Source of the DNA: Prevotellaceae bacterium
Lineage (GTDB): Bacteria; Bacteroidota; Bacteroidia; Bacteroidales; Paludibacteraceae
Direction of reading: 5' to 3'
Assembly: GCA_020636675.1 (NCBI GenBank)
Contig: JACJXK010000004.1
Coordinates: forward strand, 1 to 64,000
Length of the DNA: 64,000 bases
The translations under genes were made by a program, and so were the position numbers. How positions within the stretch are numbered: the stretch's first letter is position 1; every line of letters starts with the position of its first letter. Under the pieces are notes generated by a model that was given only the letters and a program-made list of their open reading frames with translations, was not told the origin of the DNA and searched no databases. Positions 17,813-27,902 of the stretch are shown piece by piece.

Positions 17813-20800
17813 ATGAAATCTATTAGCACAAAAAAGGTAGCATCGCTACTAATTCTATTGGTTTGTTTTTGTTTCAATGCATTAGCTTCTATATGCTGGG
17901 ACGAAACTGACAGTTTGATTTTCGAGCCTAAAATGTCTTCTGTGACAGGAAGATATGATATTGAAGCGATGGTCTCTTCTCCTAAAATCAGCATTGATAT
18001 TCCTTCTGGATTTTCTTATAACGGAGATTCTCAGATGGGTGTAGGAAACTATTGTGTGGTGAAGAATCCGAGTGAAATCAGTGTCGATTATGCCAATCTT
18101 TCTTTCGGGGACGGAGGCGTTTTCTTGACCACCAGATTGGAGAATTCATTGCCGTCTGTTAGATTGGAAAATCTAAGTACGAATGTGGAGTACACCATCT
18201 CTTTGGTTATAGTTAATCCGGTTGCTGTTTCCGGTTCGTCCTGTAATTCCGATTGGGGTGATAGTTACGGAATCAACACGCGATTGGTAAACCCGCAGAC
18301 AAATGCACCATTTGATGGCATCATTGGGGATAACGCACACTGGAGCCGGTTGTCTAACGGCGGGACGGAGACGGTTACCTTTAGATTCAGAAGCGAGACA
18401 TTGACTGCGGTGAATGTCGTATTCTCTGATTTCCCTAGCTTGCGGGAGTGTACGGCGTTCGGGTTGACAAACATCCGCATCTCCGGAACGAAGTGTTTGC
18501 AGCTTCGCTCTACGCAAACAGTTGTATGCAATGGAACGGAGATTTCCTTGTCTCCCGATAAGTATGTGGGAGCTGCGACCTCCTTCAATTGGTACAGGAT
18601 GCAGGAAGGAGAGACTTCTTTCTCTTTATATAAGAATACCGATCATCCTTCGTTAGAGGATGTTCCGATGAAGAATACCTCTTATTTCATGGAGACCGAC
18701 GGAGATTCGTCTAACATCCTCCACATAGAGGTGGGCGATAAGTGCCTTTATGTAACGCCGCATTATTCGTCTGATCTTTGCGTGGAAGATACGAATACTT
18801 TGATTGCTTCAGGTTATGTGGTGTTGGATCATCTGAACTCGAATGATTATCGGTGGGAAGAGTATGATGAGGAGGCTTCTTCTTGGCGGGTTTTGGAGTC
18901 GAAAACCAACAAACAAAGAATAAAACCGAAAAAGACAACTCGATATCGGGTTAGTGTAGGCGGTGAGTCTGTTGAGTATGTGCATAATGTATCTCCTTGT
19001 CTGAGTCTTATTTGTGATTCTTTGGATTCGAAGGTAGTGTTTTTAGAGACTTTCGGTTTCTTTATGGATTCCGTTACGTATGTAGATACCAAGGATGTCA
19101 TTCGTCAAAATGTCATTAATACGCTCTCTTCCGGCGATCTGAAAATACAGAGATACTGGTCTCCTGATCCTTATGATTATATTGTTTGTCCGACAATATT
19201 TAGTCCAGCCATCAACTCTTATGATGGCCAAGTTGTTGTTTTTGATGGCGATACGGTCAAAAATGGCATGAATGGGCATCAATATGCATTGCTTGACCCT
19301 CGAAATCCGAATCCTGCCAGTGCGAGTCAGACAAAGAGAAACGGAGGTTATACGTGGTGTAATAACCAAGACAACATGAGTGGCAACTATCGTATAGAAG
19401 ATGGCTTCTATGCCTTGGTTAGAAATCCGGCTGAGGCTGACTGTGGAAATGGAGACTTCTGGCGCGGGGCTGACCATACGGGCAATCATAATGGGGCTAT
19501 GCTTATGGTGAACTGTGGACCTACGAAGGCAACCATCTATTCCCAGAAAGTGGATGTGGGTTGTTCTAATCTGCAGCTTAATTTCTCCGCATACATTAGT
19601 AATGCGATCTCTTACAAGGAAGAAAAGGTGATGACACCGGTAAATATTACTTTTAGAATTCTTGATAAAGATGGAAATCTTATGGATTCTAAGAATTCGG
19701 ACGATATTGTCTGTTTGGATTCCCTGACTTGGATTCAGCAATCTATGCAGTTCAAGTCTGGCGATGACACGGAGTTTTATGTGCAGATTGTCAATAATGG
19801 AGCTTCCGGTTATGGCAACGACATCTTGTTGGACGATATATCTTTTTCCATCTGCCTACCTAAGGTTGTTTTGGTGACGGAAGGAATGGACATTGACAAT
19901 CCGGAGATTGTGCGCATCTGCAATGATACGACGATACGTCTATATGCTAGGCAGAAGAAGGAGATACTGGAGCATCCTCTCTATCGGTTCCAATATCAGG
20001 ATCGAATGGGAGTTTGGCAGGATATTAATCCTTCTCAGACAGACTTCTCCAGTAGTGTGATTGACGTAGCTTCCTCCGATTCTCGTTTTTGGGGTGATGT
20101 GGAGTATCGTGTGATTGTGGCGGAGAGTGTGGATGTGCTGGATAAGGTGGCCAAGGGGCAAGAACTGAGCCCTTGTGACATCTATACGATGGCCAACTCA
20201 ACTTTGAAGATTGTCAACGATTATGGAGGTCCTATGGACCCGGATCGGAAGTTGGAGGTGTGTAAGGGCGAAACTGTGACAATGACCGGAAGCCGTCTGT
20301 ACGAATCTAATCCGGATTGGAATCATACATGGATGTGGGAATGGCGTGACGAGGAGGGAAACGTGATCCCTGGTTACGAAAAAAGTTCGGATTCGGAGAA
20401 GAAGATGTTGACGGTTGCCGTAACCAATACGAATGCTAAATATTATTTCTATGCCTATGATGATGTTTGCGATTTGATTCAGACGTTCCAATTACAGGGC
20501 AAGAATGCGTCTGGATTGGATGTGAATACAACGTTGTGGGAAGGCTGCGATTCGGTGATGATTTATCCTAATGAGGTCTCCTCAACTTCGGTGTTGAAAT
20601 GGATGGTTGATGGTGATGAGGTAAACTACATCTTGGGCGATACGATTGTGATTGCTCCTTCTGTTGTGCCGGCTAGTGGTTTCGTTTTGGTAGATATAGA
20701 CAGTACCTCTTCCGTGTTCTGTCCTGTCGATCCGATAAAGATACCATATAAGATTAATGCGGGTGAGTCATTGAAGGTATCTCTCTCTGCGGGAGATATG

Positions 20801-23800
20801 GATCATCTCTGCCTTAGTCCTGATAAATACGATACTATCGCATTGCAGGCGAGTGTAACCCCGGAGGCCTCTACTGCCGATGTCAAGTATTATCTGTGGT
20901 CGGTAAACAATGTGCCATTGGATACTACCTCTACCGGAGAACTTGTCATTAGCACGGATCCAACGAACAAATATTATGGCCTTTTGAAATCCGGGGCAAA
21001 ACTTACATTCCGGGTTCGCGTGGCAGACGGATTATGTTTCACGGTGGACGAGCCATCGGATCCGGGTGTTTTCGTCTTAGAGGTGAACGAGACTTATCGG
21101 CTTGACTTGGTGGCACAACCTAACGATTCCATCTGTCTGACTGATTTACAGAGCGACACGATAATCGTATTGACTGCAATAGCTTCTGCTGTTTCAGATC
21201 CGGACAATCATGATGTGCAAAATAACATAAAAAGATATATATGGCGGGTGAATGAGGTTAGGTTTGCGGAGACCACAACGCCAGAGTATGTTATCCTGAT
21301 GTCAGATCATCCATCAGAATTGAATCCGTATTTACAGGCGGGTACTTCTCCTGTTTTCTCCGTGGCTGCTGTGGATAGCATTTGTTTCCAAAGTGATGGT
21401 GAGGCCCCGAAGGGAGAGCTGAATGTGGTGTTTAATGAGGCTTATTCGATGAAGATAAGCCCAGACACGAAAGTGGTGTGTGTGCCTGAAGGATTGCCTA
21501 TGGGTGAGGATCTGGTTCTTCTGAAGCTGGAAGTGTCTACCGATCCTGCCGCGGCCAAGAATCATATACAGGAATATATGTGGTATATTGACGATGTGTT
21601 CTTGCGCTCCACTACGTCAGGAGAATTGCTCCTTCGACAAAGTGATCTGATGGATAGGATAGGAACTTCTCCTAAAATATCGGTAAAGTCTTATGATGGA
21701 ATCTGTTCGGACAAAAACAATCCTGCGGATAACTCGAATGAGGTGGCTATCGACATACGCAGTGGAGGCTATTCTTTGAAATTGGATGTTCTTTCAGATA
21801 TGTTGTGTATAGACACACTTCATCCGGAGAATAATAAGATAGAGTTGGCGGCTACAGTCTCTCCTGAGTATGCTGCAAATGCGATAGATAAGTATTATTG
21901 GTTGGAGGGCGGCGAAGTGATAGATAGTTCTTCTGCTCCCAACTTCACGGTTACTCAGACCCGGTTCCCTGAAATTATCAAGGCAGGTAAGACAGCATTG
22001 TTTAATGTCCGGACATACGATTCTGTCTGTGTCGGTGATTTTGTCTCCGGCATAGGAGATGGAGAGAATGTTTTTATCAACGAATCTTATAAAATAGAGA
22101 TGAAGGCTGATAATGACTCCGCTTGTTATGATGATGCCAGCAGTGCAAAACTTGTTCTTACGGCGACGGTAACCCCTTCGGCGGCTGCCAACCATATAAA
22201 ATGGTATCGTTGGTACAAGAATGGAGTCTTGTTGGATTCTACGAATGTAGGAACGATAGAGATAACGAATGCCAAATACCCGGGAGCTTTGGCCTCTGGA
22301 GAGAACCCTACGTTTGCTGTCGATTCGTATGACGGCATCTGTTATACGGGTGAGAATCCATCGGAACCGGCGCGAAAGGTGATAGTGATCAGTTTCCGTT
22401 ATAAGTTGGAGTTGGATCATGAAGGCAAGGATTCCCTTTGTTTGGGGAGCGATTCCATTGTGCTTAGGGCAATCGTTACTCCCGAATCATCTAAGAAAAA
22501 CATCACCACTTATATCTGGACAATGACGGAGAATGGAGAGGAGAAGGTCTTTGACACGACTTATGCACCGCAAGACTCTGTTGTGATCAGTAAGAATAAT
22601 TATCCGAACCTGTTTGATGCGGGAATGTCTCTGACCTTTAAGGTGAAGTCGATAGATGGAATCTGCTATACTGTGGAGAATCCGAATGTGTCTGAGGCGG
22701 TCCATATTGATATTAACGACAACTATACGATGCGCCTGTTCAGCGAGAGGGATACTGTCTGCTATTCTGACGAAGATGATGCTATGCTGAAGTTGACGGC
22801 GGTGGTTGACCCTGCCAAGGCTGCTAACCATATCAAATGGTATCGTTGGTACAGAGATGGCGTCTTGCTTGATTCGACAAAGACGCCTGCCATAACGATT
22901 ACGAACGGAAAATATCCGGGCTCCCTGCATGGAGGAACGAAACCTGTGTTTAAAGTCGATTCGTATGACGGATTCTGCTATACGGCTCAAGATCCGTCGC
23001 AAAGTGATGGAGTGGAGGTTGTTGTCAATCTGTCCTATTCCATGAGTCTGAAGGTTAGCGGATCTTCTTTGTGTTTGGGTAGTGATTCAATAGTTTTAAA
23101 GGCTGTTGTTACTCCAAAAGAGTCGATAGGCAATATAAAGGAGTATTATTGGAAAATCAATGGCAGTTTATTTGAAACAACCCAGGCTCCGATAGATTCG
23201 ATCGTGTTGAGCAATGCTAAGTATCCTGAACTGTTGGAAAACATCATCGGAACAACTCCTGAATTTTCGGTAGAGTCGGTCGATGGTATCTGCTATACGG
23301 TCGAGAATCCCGCAAAATCCGAATCTGTGGCGATTGCGATAGGTGGCGGTTATAGTATTGCTCTGGATGTTCCTTCTGATTCTATCTGTTTTGATGACGA
23401 GGCAACGGCAACCTTCACATTGAAGGCCGTTGTGACTCCTGCTGCTTCCAAAAACCTGATCAAGTGGTACCGCTGGTATAGAAATGGTACGTTGATAGAT
23501 TCCACTATGACCGATTACATCGTTCTGGATAATACAAAATATCCGGGCACTTTAGTGGCGGGCGCAAATCCGGTCTTTAGTGTCGATTCTTATGATGATG
23601 TCTGTTATTCTTCGGTCAATCCGTCAAAGAGCGGAGACGTGAAAGTGGTTATGAACGAAAGGTTTGAAATTCATCTCTCTTCAGACGGGAAGGATTATCT
23701 GTGCTCGGGTTCAGACTCTATAAGGCTGACCGCAATAATAACGCCAGAAGGCTCCAAGAAGAACGTATCCAACTACTATTGGACAATGGACGGGGTCGCA

Positions 23801-25315
23801 TTTGATACGACAACAGTAGACCATATCATATTATGTCGGGATAATTATCCTACACTTTTTGTGGCGGGTGCCACTCCTTCTTTTGGTGTGAAAGCGGTGG
23901 ATGGCATCTGTTATACGGATGACGATCCGGCTGTGAGTGGAAGTATCTCTGTCCGAATCAATGAGCTTTTTGATGTTAAAATTAAGCCTAATGAGGATAA
24001 AATTTGTGCTTCCGGAGAAAATTCTACGTTAAATTTGTCTGCCATAGTGACTCCTTATGCTTCGTCAAGCATGATAGAGGAGTATCGTTGGTATATGATA
24101 AAAAAGGACACGGACGAGAGCATACTGATAGGTAAATCCTCAAAACCAGACACTTCCATAGCAGGAATCGCTCCAGGAGAATATTCATTCTATCTGGAGG
24201 CTGTCGATGGAATATGTTTTTCTGTAAATCCTGCGATTAGTGATTCGGTTAATATTTCCGTTCATGAAAATATATTTGTAAATTTGGCGGCAGATAAGTT
24301 GAAATATTGTACGGAGTCAACCAGTCAAACCTTATCGCAGATAGAACTTACTGCGAAGGTTACGAAAGGAACGCCTGCCCGATATGGGATTTATGATGCT
24401 GAGGGATTGTTATTTGAAATACAGACAACACAAAAGGTAGTGTCCTTCACTGTGGTACCAACGCCGACCAATCACCAATTTAGTGTGCGGGTATATGATG
24501 GCGTCTGCAATAATAACGAAGCTACGGCAGCGACAAACGGAAATCCTGTCGACATCGCCGTGTTTGACCCTATTGAGTTGGAGATAAAGGCAGATAAGGA
24601 GATGATTTGTTTGGGTGATACTGTCTTTCTGAATGTCGATTTGAAACAGGGATCACCGGTACAGTACGCTTGGTATGGAACCACTTACGATGGAACGGAT
24701 ATAACGCTCCTTGTTGATAAGGCGGACACGTTGATTGCAGATGTTCCCGCAGCTTCCGGTTATAGGAACTACGTGGTGATTGCCTCTGATGGAATCTGTG
24801 ACGATGCGATTGTCTCTTATGGCAGCGTGTTCGTTAAAGATAACATAAAACTTAATCTCCTTGCCGACAAGGGAAAGGTGGTGATTGGCGGAAGCGTCAA
24901 TCTTTATGCGGATGTGATCTCCGGCGAACCTGTCACTTTTGTGTGGAAAGCGGATGACGAGGTGGTTGCGACAACCGCAGAGAATGTGTTGACGGAATAC
25001 CCCAAGTCTACGGCCACCTATACTGTCATGGCTACGGATTCGGTTTGTTCCAAGACGGAAGGGTCGTTGGACATCTCTGTACAGTTGCCTACCGCATTCA
25101 CGCCTTGTGGAATTGATGGTTTGAACGACCATTTCATGAAAGGTTTCAAGGTCGATATCTTTAATAGATATGGACAGCTTGTCTTTTCCGGGAATGAGGG
25201 TTGGAATGGCATGACGTATGGTGCCATGGCCGATCCGGGTGTCTATTATTATTCTGTTGTCCTTAAAAATGGCAAAACAATGAAAGGGACTATAGAATTG
25301 GTGAAATTGAATTGA
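17813..25315 (+). CDS. Giant repeat adhesin with T9SS type B C-terminal domain, 2500 aa
   Basis: A 2500-residue secreted protein. Residues 1-26 are a signal peptide. Two larger beta domains occupy about 27-230 and 480-690, the second resembling a jelly-roll. From nt 20767 to about 24270 there are eleven tandem Ig-like units of about 105 residues, each with a Cys near its start and a closing DGICYT motif, followed by three more divergent units. The last 75 residues (FTPCGIDGLNDHF, then VDIFNRYGQLVF and GVYYYSV) match the gliding-motility-associated C-terminal domain, the type B signal for export and surface attachment by the type 9 secretion system. SprB-like adhesins have this architecture. 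Downstream OmpA-like and PorP/SprF genes support it. The ligand is unknown. Confidence 0.88.
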   Translation: MKSISTKKVASLLILLVCFCFNALASICWDETDSLIFEPKMSSVTGRYDIEAMVSSPKISIDIPSGFSYNGDSQMGVGNYCVVKNPSEISVDYANLSFGDGGVFLTTRLENSLPSVRLENLSTNVEYTISLVIVNPVAVSGSSCNSDWGDSYGINTRLVNPQTNAPFDGIIGDNAHWSRLSNGGTETVTFRFRSETLTAVNVVFSDFPSLRECTAFGLTNIRISGTKCLQLRSTQTVVCNGTEISLSPDKYVGAATSFNWYRMQEGETSFSLYKNTDHPSLEDVPMKNTSYFMETDGDSSNILHIEVGDKCLYVTPHYSSDLCVEDTNTLIASGYVVLDHLNSNDYRWEEYDEEASSWRVLESKTNKQRIKPKKTTRYRVSVGGESVEYVHNVSPCLSLICDSLDSKVVFLETFGFFMDSVTYVDTKDVIRQNVINTLSSGDLKIQRYWSPDPYDYIVCPTIFSPAINSYDGQVVVFDGDTVKNGMNGHQYALLDPRNPNPASASQTKRNGGYTWCNNQDNMSGNYRIEDGFYALVRNPAEADCGNGDFWRGADHTGNHNGAMLMVNCGPTKATIYSQKVDVGCSNLQLNFSAYISNAISYKEEKVMTPVNITFRILDKDGNLMDSKNSDDIVCLDSLTWIQQSMQFKSGDDTEFYVQIVNNGASGYGNDILLDDISFSICLPKVVLVTEGMDIDNPEIVRICNDTTIRLYARQKKEILEHPLYRFQYQDRMGVWQDINPSQTDFSSSVIDVASSDSRFWGDVEYRVIVAESVDVLDKVAKGQELSPCDIYTMANSTLKIVNDYGGPMDPDRKLEVCKGETVTMTGSRLYESNPDWNHTWMWEWRDEEGNVIPGYEKSSDSEKKMLTVAVTNTNAKYYFYAYDDVCDLIQTFQLQGKNASGLDVNTTLWEGCDSVMIYPNEVSSTSVLKWMVDGDEVNYILGDTIVIAPSVVPASGFVLVDIDSTSSVFCPVDPIKIPYKINAGESLKVSLSAGDMDHLCLSPDKYDTIALQASVTPEASTADVKYYLWSVNNVPLDTTSTGELVISTDPTNKYYGLLKSGAKLTFRVRVADGLCFTVDEPSDPGVFVLEVNETYRLDLVAQPNDSICLTDLQSDTIIVLTAIASAVSDPDNHDVQNNIKRYIWRVNEVRFAETTTPEYVILMSDHPSELNPYLQAGTSPVFSVAAVDSICFQSDGEAPKGELNVVFNEAYSMKISPDTKVVCVPEGLPMGEDLVLLKLEVSTDPAAAKNHIQEYMWYIDDVFLRSTTSGELLLRQSDLMDRIGTSPKISVKSYDGICSDKNNPADNSNEVAIDIRSGGYSLKLDVLSDMLCIDTLHPENNKIELAATVSPEYAANAIDKYYWLEGGEVIDSSSAPNFTVTQTRFPEIIKAGKTALFNVRTYDSVCVGDFVSGIGDGENVFINESYKIEMKADNDSACYDDASSAKLVLTATVTPSAAANHIKWYRWYKNGVLLDSTNVGTIEITNAKYPGALASGENPTFAVDSYDGICYTGENPSEPARKVIVISFRYKLELDHEGKDSLCLGSDSIVLRAIVTPESSKKNITTYIWTMTENGEEKVFDTTYAPQDSVVISKNNYPNLFDAGMSLTFKVKSIDGICYTVENPNVSEAVHIDINDNYTMRLFSERDTVCYSDEDDAMLKLTAVVDPAKAANHIKWYRWYRDGVLLDSTKTPAITITNGKYPGSLHGGTKPVFKVDSYDGFCYTAQDPSQSDGVEVVVNLSYSMSLKVSGSSLCLGSDSIVLKAVVTPKESIGNIKEYYWKINGSLFETTQAPIDSIVLSNAKYPELLENIIGTTPEFSVESVDGICYTVENPAKSESVAIAIGGGYSIALDVPSDSICFDDEATATFTLKAVVTPAASKNLIKWYRWYRNGTLIDSTMTDYIVLDNTKYPGTLVAGANPVFSVDSYDDVCYSSVNPSKSGDVKVVMNERFEIHLSSDGKDYLCSGSDSIRLTAIITPEGSKKNVSNYYWTMDGVAFDTTTVDHIILCRDNYPTLFVAGATPSFGVKAVDGICYTDDDPAVSGSISVRINELFDVKIKPNEDKICASGENSTLNLSAIVTPYASSSMIEEYRWYMIKKDTDESILIGKSSKPDTSIAGIAPGEYSFYLEAVDGICFSVNPAISDSVNISVHENIFVNLAADKLKYCTESTSQTLSQIELTAKVTKGTPARYGIYDAEGLLFEIQTTQKVVSFTVVPTPTNHQFSVRVYDGVCNNNEATAATNGNPVDIAVFDPIELEIKADKEMICLGDTVFLNVDLKQGSPVQYAWYGTTYDGTDITLLVDKADTLIADVPAASGYRNYVVIASDGICDDAIVSYGSVFVKDNIKLNLLADKGKVVIGGSVNLYADVISGEPVTFVWKADDEVVATTAENVLTEYPKSTATYTVMATDSVCSKTEGSLDISVQLPTAFTPCGIDGLNDHFMKGFKVDIFNRYGQLVFSGNEGWNGMTYGAMADPGVYYYSVVLKNGKTMKGTIELVKLN
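20767..24270 (+). repeat. Eleven tandem ~315-bp coding repeats in the adhesin
   Basis: Units begin near nt 20767, 21093, 21442, 21769, 22087, 22402, 22723, 23035, 23350, 23664 and 23970. Typical features are a Cys about 12 residues in, LxAxVTP, YxWxxxG, YPxxLxAG and DGICYT. Units at 22087, 22723 and 23350 share IKWYRWY; units at 22402, 23035 and 23664 share GSDSI. The array has therefore grown by copying pairs, with a period of about 633 bp. Confidence 0.85.
25086..25315 (+). other. T9SS type B C-terminal domain of the adhesin
   Basis: The segment encoding the last 76 residues: TAFTPCGIDGLNDHF, VDIFNRYGQLVF, GVYYYSV and a final IELVKLN. The order and spacing fit the gliding-motility-associated C-terminal domain, which directs export through the T9SS. 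Type B signals are known to need a PorP/SprF-type partner, and two such genes follow. Confidence 0.85.
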
Positions 25316-25338
25316 AATAAATAAAAAATATGTTTGAA

Positions 25339-26703
25339 ATGAAAAGAATCTTATTGACCGTATCTGTGTTGGCGACTTGGATGGGCTCTTTTGCTTCCAT
25401 CCATGAAGAGTTTACGGATGGGTATGAGTTTACTCCATCTTCTGCTAGTACGAAGGTTCAGGAGTTGCCCATGTCGTTCTATAAGGATGGCAAGGTCGTT
25501 TTTTTCCGTGGGGATTCAGCTTATGTCGCGAAAATAGGCGATAGCTTTGATTTGGAGAAGGCTGAGGTCTGTTTGGAATTGTGTGGCCTCGGAATTGAGG
25601 GTACTTTTGCTTATGATGCAAAACGTCGAACTATTTATTTTGCAAAAACGGACGAATTGGGAAATTCCGATTTGTACGAAGCAAAGCTTTTGGACGGTGC
25701 TTATGATATTCCTAAGAAGATGAGCATCGAAGGTTTGGATAAAATCAGAAAGCCGATCAGAGGCTCTTCTACTATTTCTGCCGGATGGACTTATAGATAC
25801 AACAGAATATCCGGGTTCTTCAATCCTTCCATCTCCAAAAATGGTGACCGTATCTATTTCTCGGCAGACTTTCCTAAATATAGTTATGGAGGTCGAGACA
25901 TTTGGTATATAGATAGAAATAAAGGAGAGAAGTCCAATGCGAAATGGGCCATGCCGGTCAACGCCAGCGATAGCGTGATCCGACTGAACTCCAATGCGAG
26001 GGAGGACTTCGCTTGGGTTTATAACGATACGGTTATGTACCTCGCTTCTAACAGGCCTGGTGGAATGGGTGGTCTGGATCTTTATGTCTCCAGACTTCAG
26101 AAGGATACCGTGACGGTCGAAGACACGGTTAAACAGACAAAGAAAACGGAGGTCCGTGATATATGGGGAGTGCCTACTATTATGGATTCTGTCTTCAACT
26201 CTTCTGCCAATGACTACAATCTGATAGGTTCAGATAAAATCGTATTGCTGATGTCTAACAGGCAGGGCGGTATGGGTAGCGACGACATTTATCGTCCGGC
26301 TCCATTCATTGCCGAACGAGAAGCCGAGCTGCTTCCGGATGAGACGATTGACGAGCCTAAGGGATTCCACTGGGTATTGTTCTTCTTCGATTTCAACCAG
26401 GCTACTATGAAACCAGAATACGAGGCACAGCTGGATGAGTTGGTTGATGCGATGAAAGAGTTCCCTGGCGCCATCTTCGAGGTCAGCGGACATACGGATA
26501 GCCGTGGTGCCGACGATTATAACATGAAGTTGTCTCAGAGACGTGCTGATTATATTCGAAATATGTTGATACAGAGAGGTCTGTCTCCTGACAAGCTAGT
26601 TTCTGTAGGTAAGGGAGAAACCGAGCCTGTGATTCCGAATGCAACGGAAGAGGCTGAACACGAACAGAACAGACGTGCTGATATTAGGATTATTAATGAG
26701 TAA
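25339..26703 (+). CDS. OmpA-family protein with PD40 beta-propeller (PorE-like)
   Basis: The start is taken at the ATG at 25339, where the signal peptide MKRILLTV begins; an ATG nine bases earlier is also possible. About 454 residues. The middle region has WD40-like PD40 propeller blades (NGDRIYFSADF, GGRDIWYI, SNRPGGMGGLDLYVS, SNRQGGMGSDDIY). The C-terminal 120 residues are an OmpA peptidoglycan-binding domain with SGHTDSRGADDYNMKLSQRR, including the Asp and Arg that hold diaminopimelate. In P. gingivalis the T9SS protein PorE combines similar modules. It follows the adhesin by about 23 bp and precedes a PorP/SprF gene by 13 bp, so it probably anchors that machinery to the cell wall. Confidence 0.87.
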   Translation: MKRILLTVSVLATWMGSFASIHEEFTDGYEFTPSSASTKVQELPMSFYKDGKVVFFRGDSAYVAKIGDSFDLEKAEVCLELCGLGIEGTFAYDAKRRTIYFAKTDELGNSDLYEAKLLDGAYDIPKKMSIEGLDKIRKPIRGSSTISAGWTYRYNRISGFFNPSISKNGDRIYFSADFPKYSYGGRDIWYIDRNKGEKSNAKWAMPVNASDSVIRLNSNAREDFAWVYNDTVMYLASNRPGGMGGLDLYVSRLQKDTVTVEDTVKQTKKTEVRDIWGVPTIMDSVFNSSANDYNLIGSDKIVLLMSNRQGGMGSDDIYRPAPFIAEREAELLPDETIDEPKGFHWVLFFFDFNQATMKPEYEAQLDELVDAMKEFPGAIFEVSGHTDSRGADDYNMKLSQRRADYIRNMLIQRGLSPDKLVSVGKGETEPVIPNATEEAEHEQNRRADIRIINE

Positions 26704-26716
26704 TTGAAAGTTCAAG

Positions 26717-27646
26717 ATGAAAAAAGTATTAATATTTGTAATAGCTATCCTATCATTTGCTACGGCAAATGCCCAAAGGGATCTTATGTTGTCGCAACAG
26801 TTCTTTTCTAGACTGAATGCCAACCCTGCTGCTACGGGAAACAGTGATGATATAGATCTGTTCTTGTTGGGTCGTTGGCAATGGATAGGTGTGGAAGATT
26901 CTCCGAAGTCGGGAGTGTTGAATGTCAGTGATTATTTCGAAAATGTGAGGTCCGGTGTCGGACTCTCACTCTCTTATGATAATTTGGGAGTAGGAAATAA
27001 AACCACGATCGCAAAAGCTGCTTATGCCTATCATATCAACCTGAATGAGAGTATGCTGCTTTCAATGGGTTTGTCGGGTGGTGTGCTTTACCATTATTGG
27101 AATCCGGAAGATCATAGGTTGATGGATCCTTCTGAATTCGGGTTGCCGACCTTCCCTGCCGAAATCGTATCTCATGTTTATCCGGATATGGATTTTGGTG
27201 TGGAGTTGGCTACTCCTGGACTGTTGTTTGGTGCTTCGGTCAATCACTTGCTCTACAATGATGAGGATGTGACAACTTCCAAACCGGGACGTCAATTCTA
27301 TTGGTATGTGAGAGGTCTGTTCTCTGTGTCGGAGACTTTCGATTTCGCTCCTGCTTTAGTTTATATGCACAGAAATACGGTCGATCGTGCTGAGCTGAAC
27401 TGCTTGTTGTATTACAACCGTTTTTTGTGGGGTGGCGTGACCTATCGGCCGGATATCAATGCGGATTTCTCTTCAAATGTTCTTACTTTTACTGTCGGTG
27501 TTGAGTATAAGAGGTTTAGGGTTGGTTATTCGTTTGAGTGGGGGCTGGGCGACGTGAGCGAACTGTCTAGCAACTCAAGTGAAGTCTTACTCTCTTATCG
27601 AATACCTAAAAAGACAAAGAACAAATATGTCCGTTTTATGGAGTAG
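26717..27646 (+). CDS. PorP/SprF family type 9 secretion-associated outer-membrane protein (first copy)
   Basis: 309 residues with a signal peptide ending ATANAQ. The mature start RDLMLSQQFFSRLNANPAATG is the hallmark of PorP/SprF proteins, with LNPAxxG as its core. The rest is a series of amphipathic beta strands expected for a 14-strand-type outer-membrane barrel. SprF is needed for surface delivery of the type B adhesin SprB in Flavobacterium. Here the gene sits in the same operon as a type B adhesin, so it is the likely dedicated partner. A terminator follows. Confidence 0.9.
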   Translation: MKKVLIFVIAILSFATANAQRDLMLSQQFFSRLNANPAATGNSDDIDLFLLGRWQWIGVEDSPKSGVLNVSDYFENVRSGVGLSLSYDNLGVGNKTTIAKAAYAYHINLNESMLLSMGLSGGVLYHYWNPEDHRLMDPSEFGLPTFPAEIVSHVYPDMDFGVELATPGLLFGASVNHLLYNDEDVTTSKPGRQFYWYVRGLFSVSETFDFAPALVYMHRNTVDRAELNCLLYYNRFLWGGVTYRPDINADFSSNVLTFTVGVEYKRFRVGYSFEWGLGDVSELSSNSSEVLLSYRIPKKTKNKYVRFME

Positions 27647-27690
27647 GATATAAGGGTAGTTCGAATTTTGTTGATTATCAGAGATGGATT

Positions 27691-27746
27691 TTCCAAACAT
27701 CTTTTCCTGTCTTTGGAATAAAATAGGGAAAGATGTTTGGAATTTT
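27691..27746 (+). terminator. Terminator after the first porP/sprF gene
   Basis: Inverted repeat ttccaaacatctttTcc (27691-27707) against ggaaagatgtttggaa (27727-27742), one bulged base, followed by ttttg. It closes the adhesin operon. Confidence 0.7.
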
Positions 27747-27781
27747 GATAAAAGAATTAATGAAAATTCAAAACAGCTTCT

Positions 27782-27789
27782 TATATTTG
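27782..27789 (+). promoter_or_regulatory. Candidate -7 box for the second porP/sprF gene
   Basis: TATATTTG, exact match to TAnnTTTG, about 115 bp before the start codon and after the terminator of the preceding operon. The -33 region is poor. Confidence 0.45.
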
Positions 27790-27902
27790 TAAAACATTAG
27801 GTGTCGTTGTATAAATGTGATTATAGTTTGTTTGTGTAATGGGGATTTTTTATTTTATTTAATTAAGAAAAAGGAAAAGAACATACATAATTCAGATATA
27901 CA

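Noticed and set aside
20767..24270. Tandem repeats as a possible CRISPR array
   Set aside because: The repeats are ~315 bp, diverged and fully in frame; they encode protein domains.
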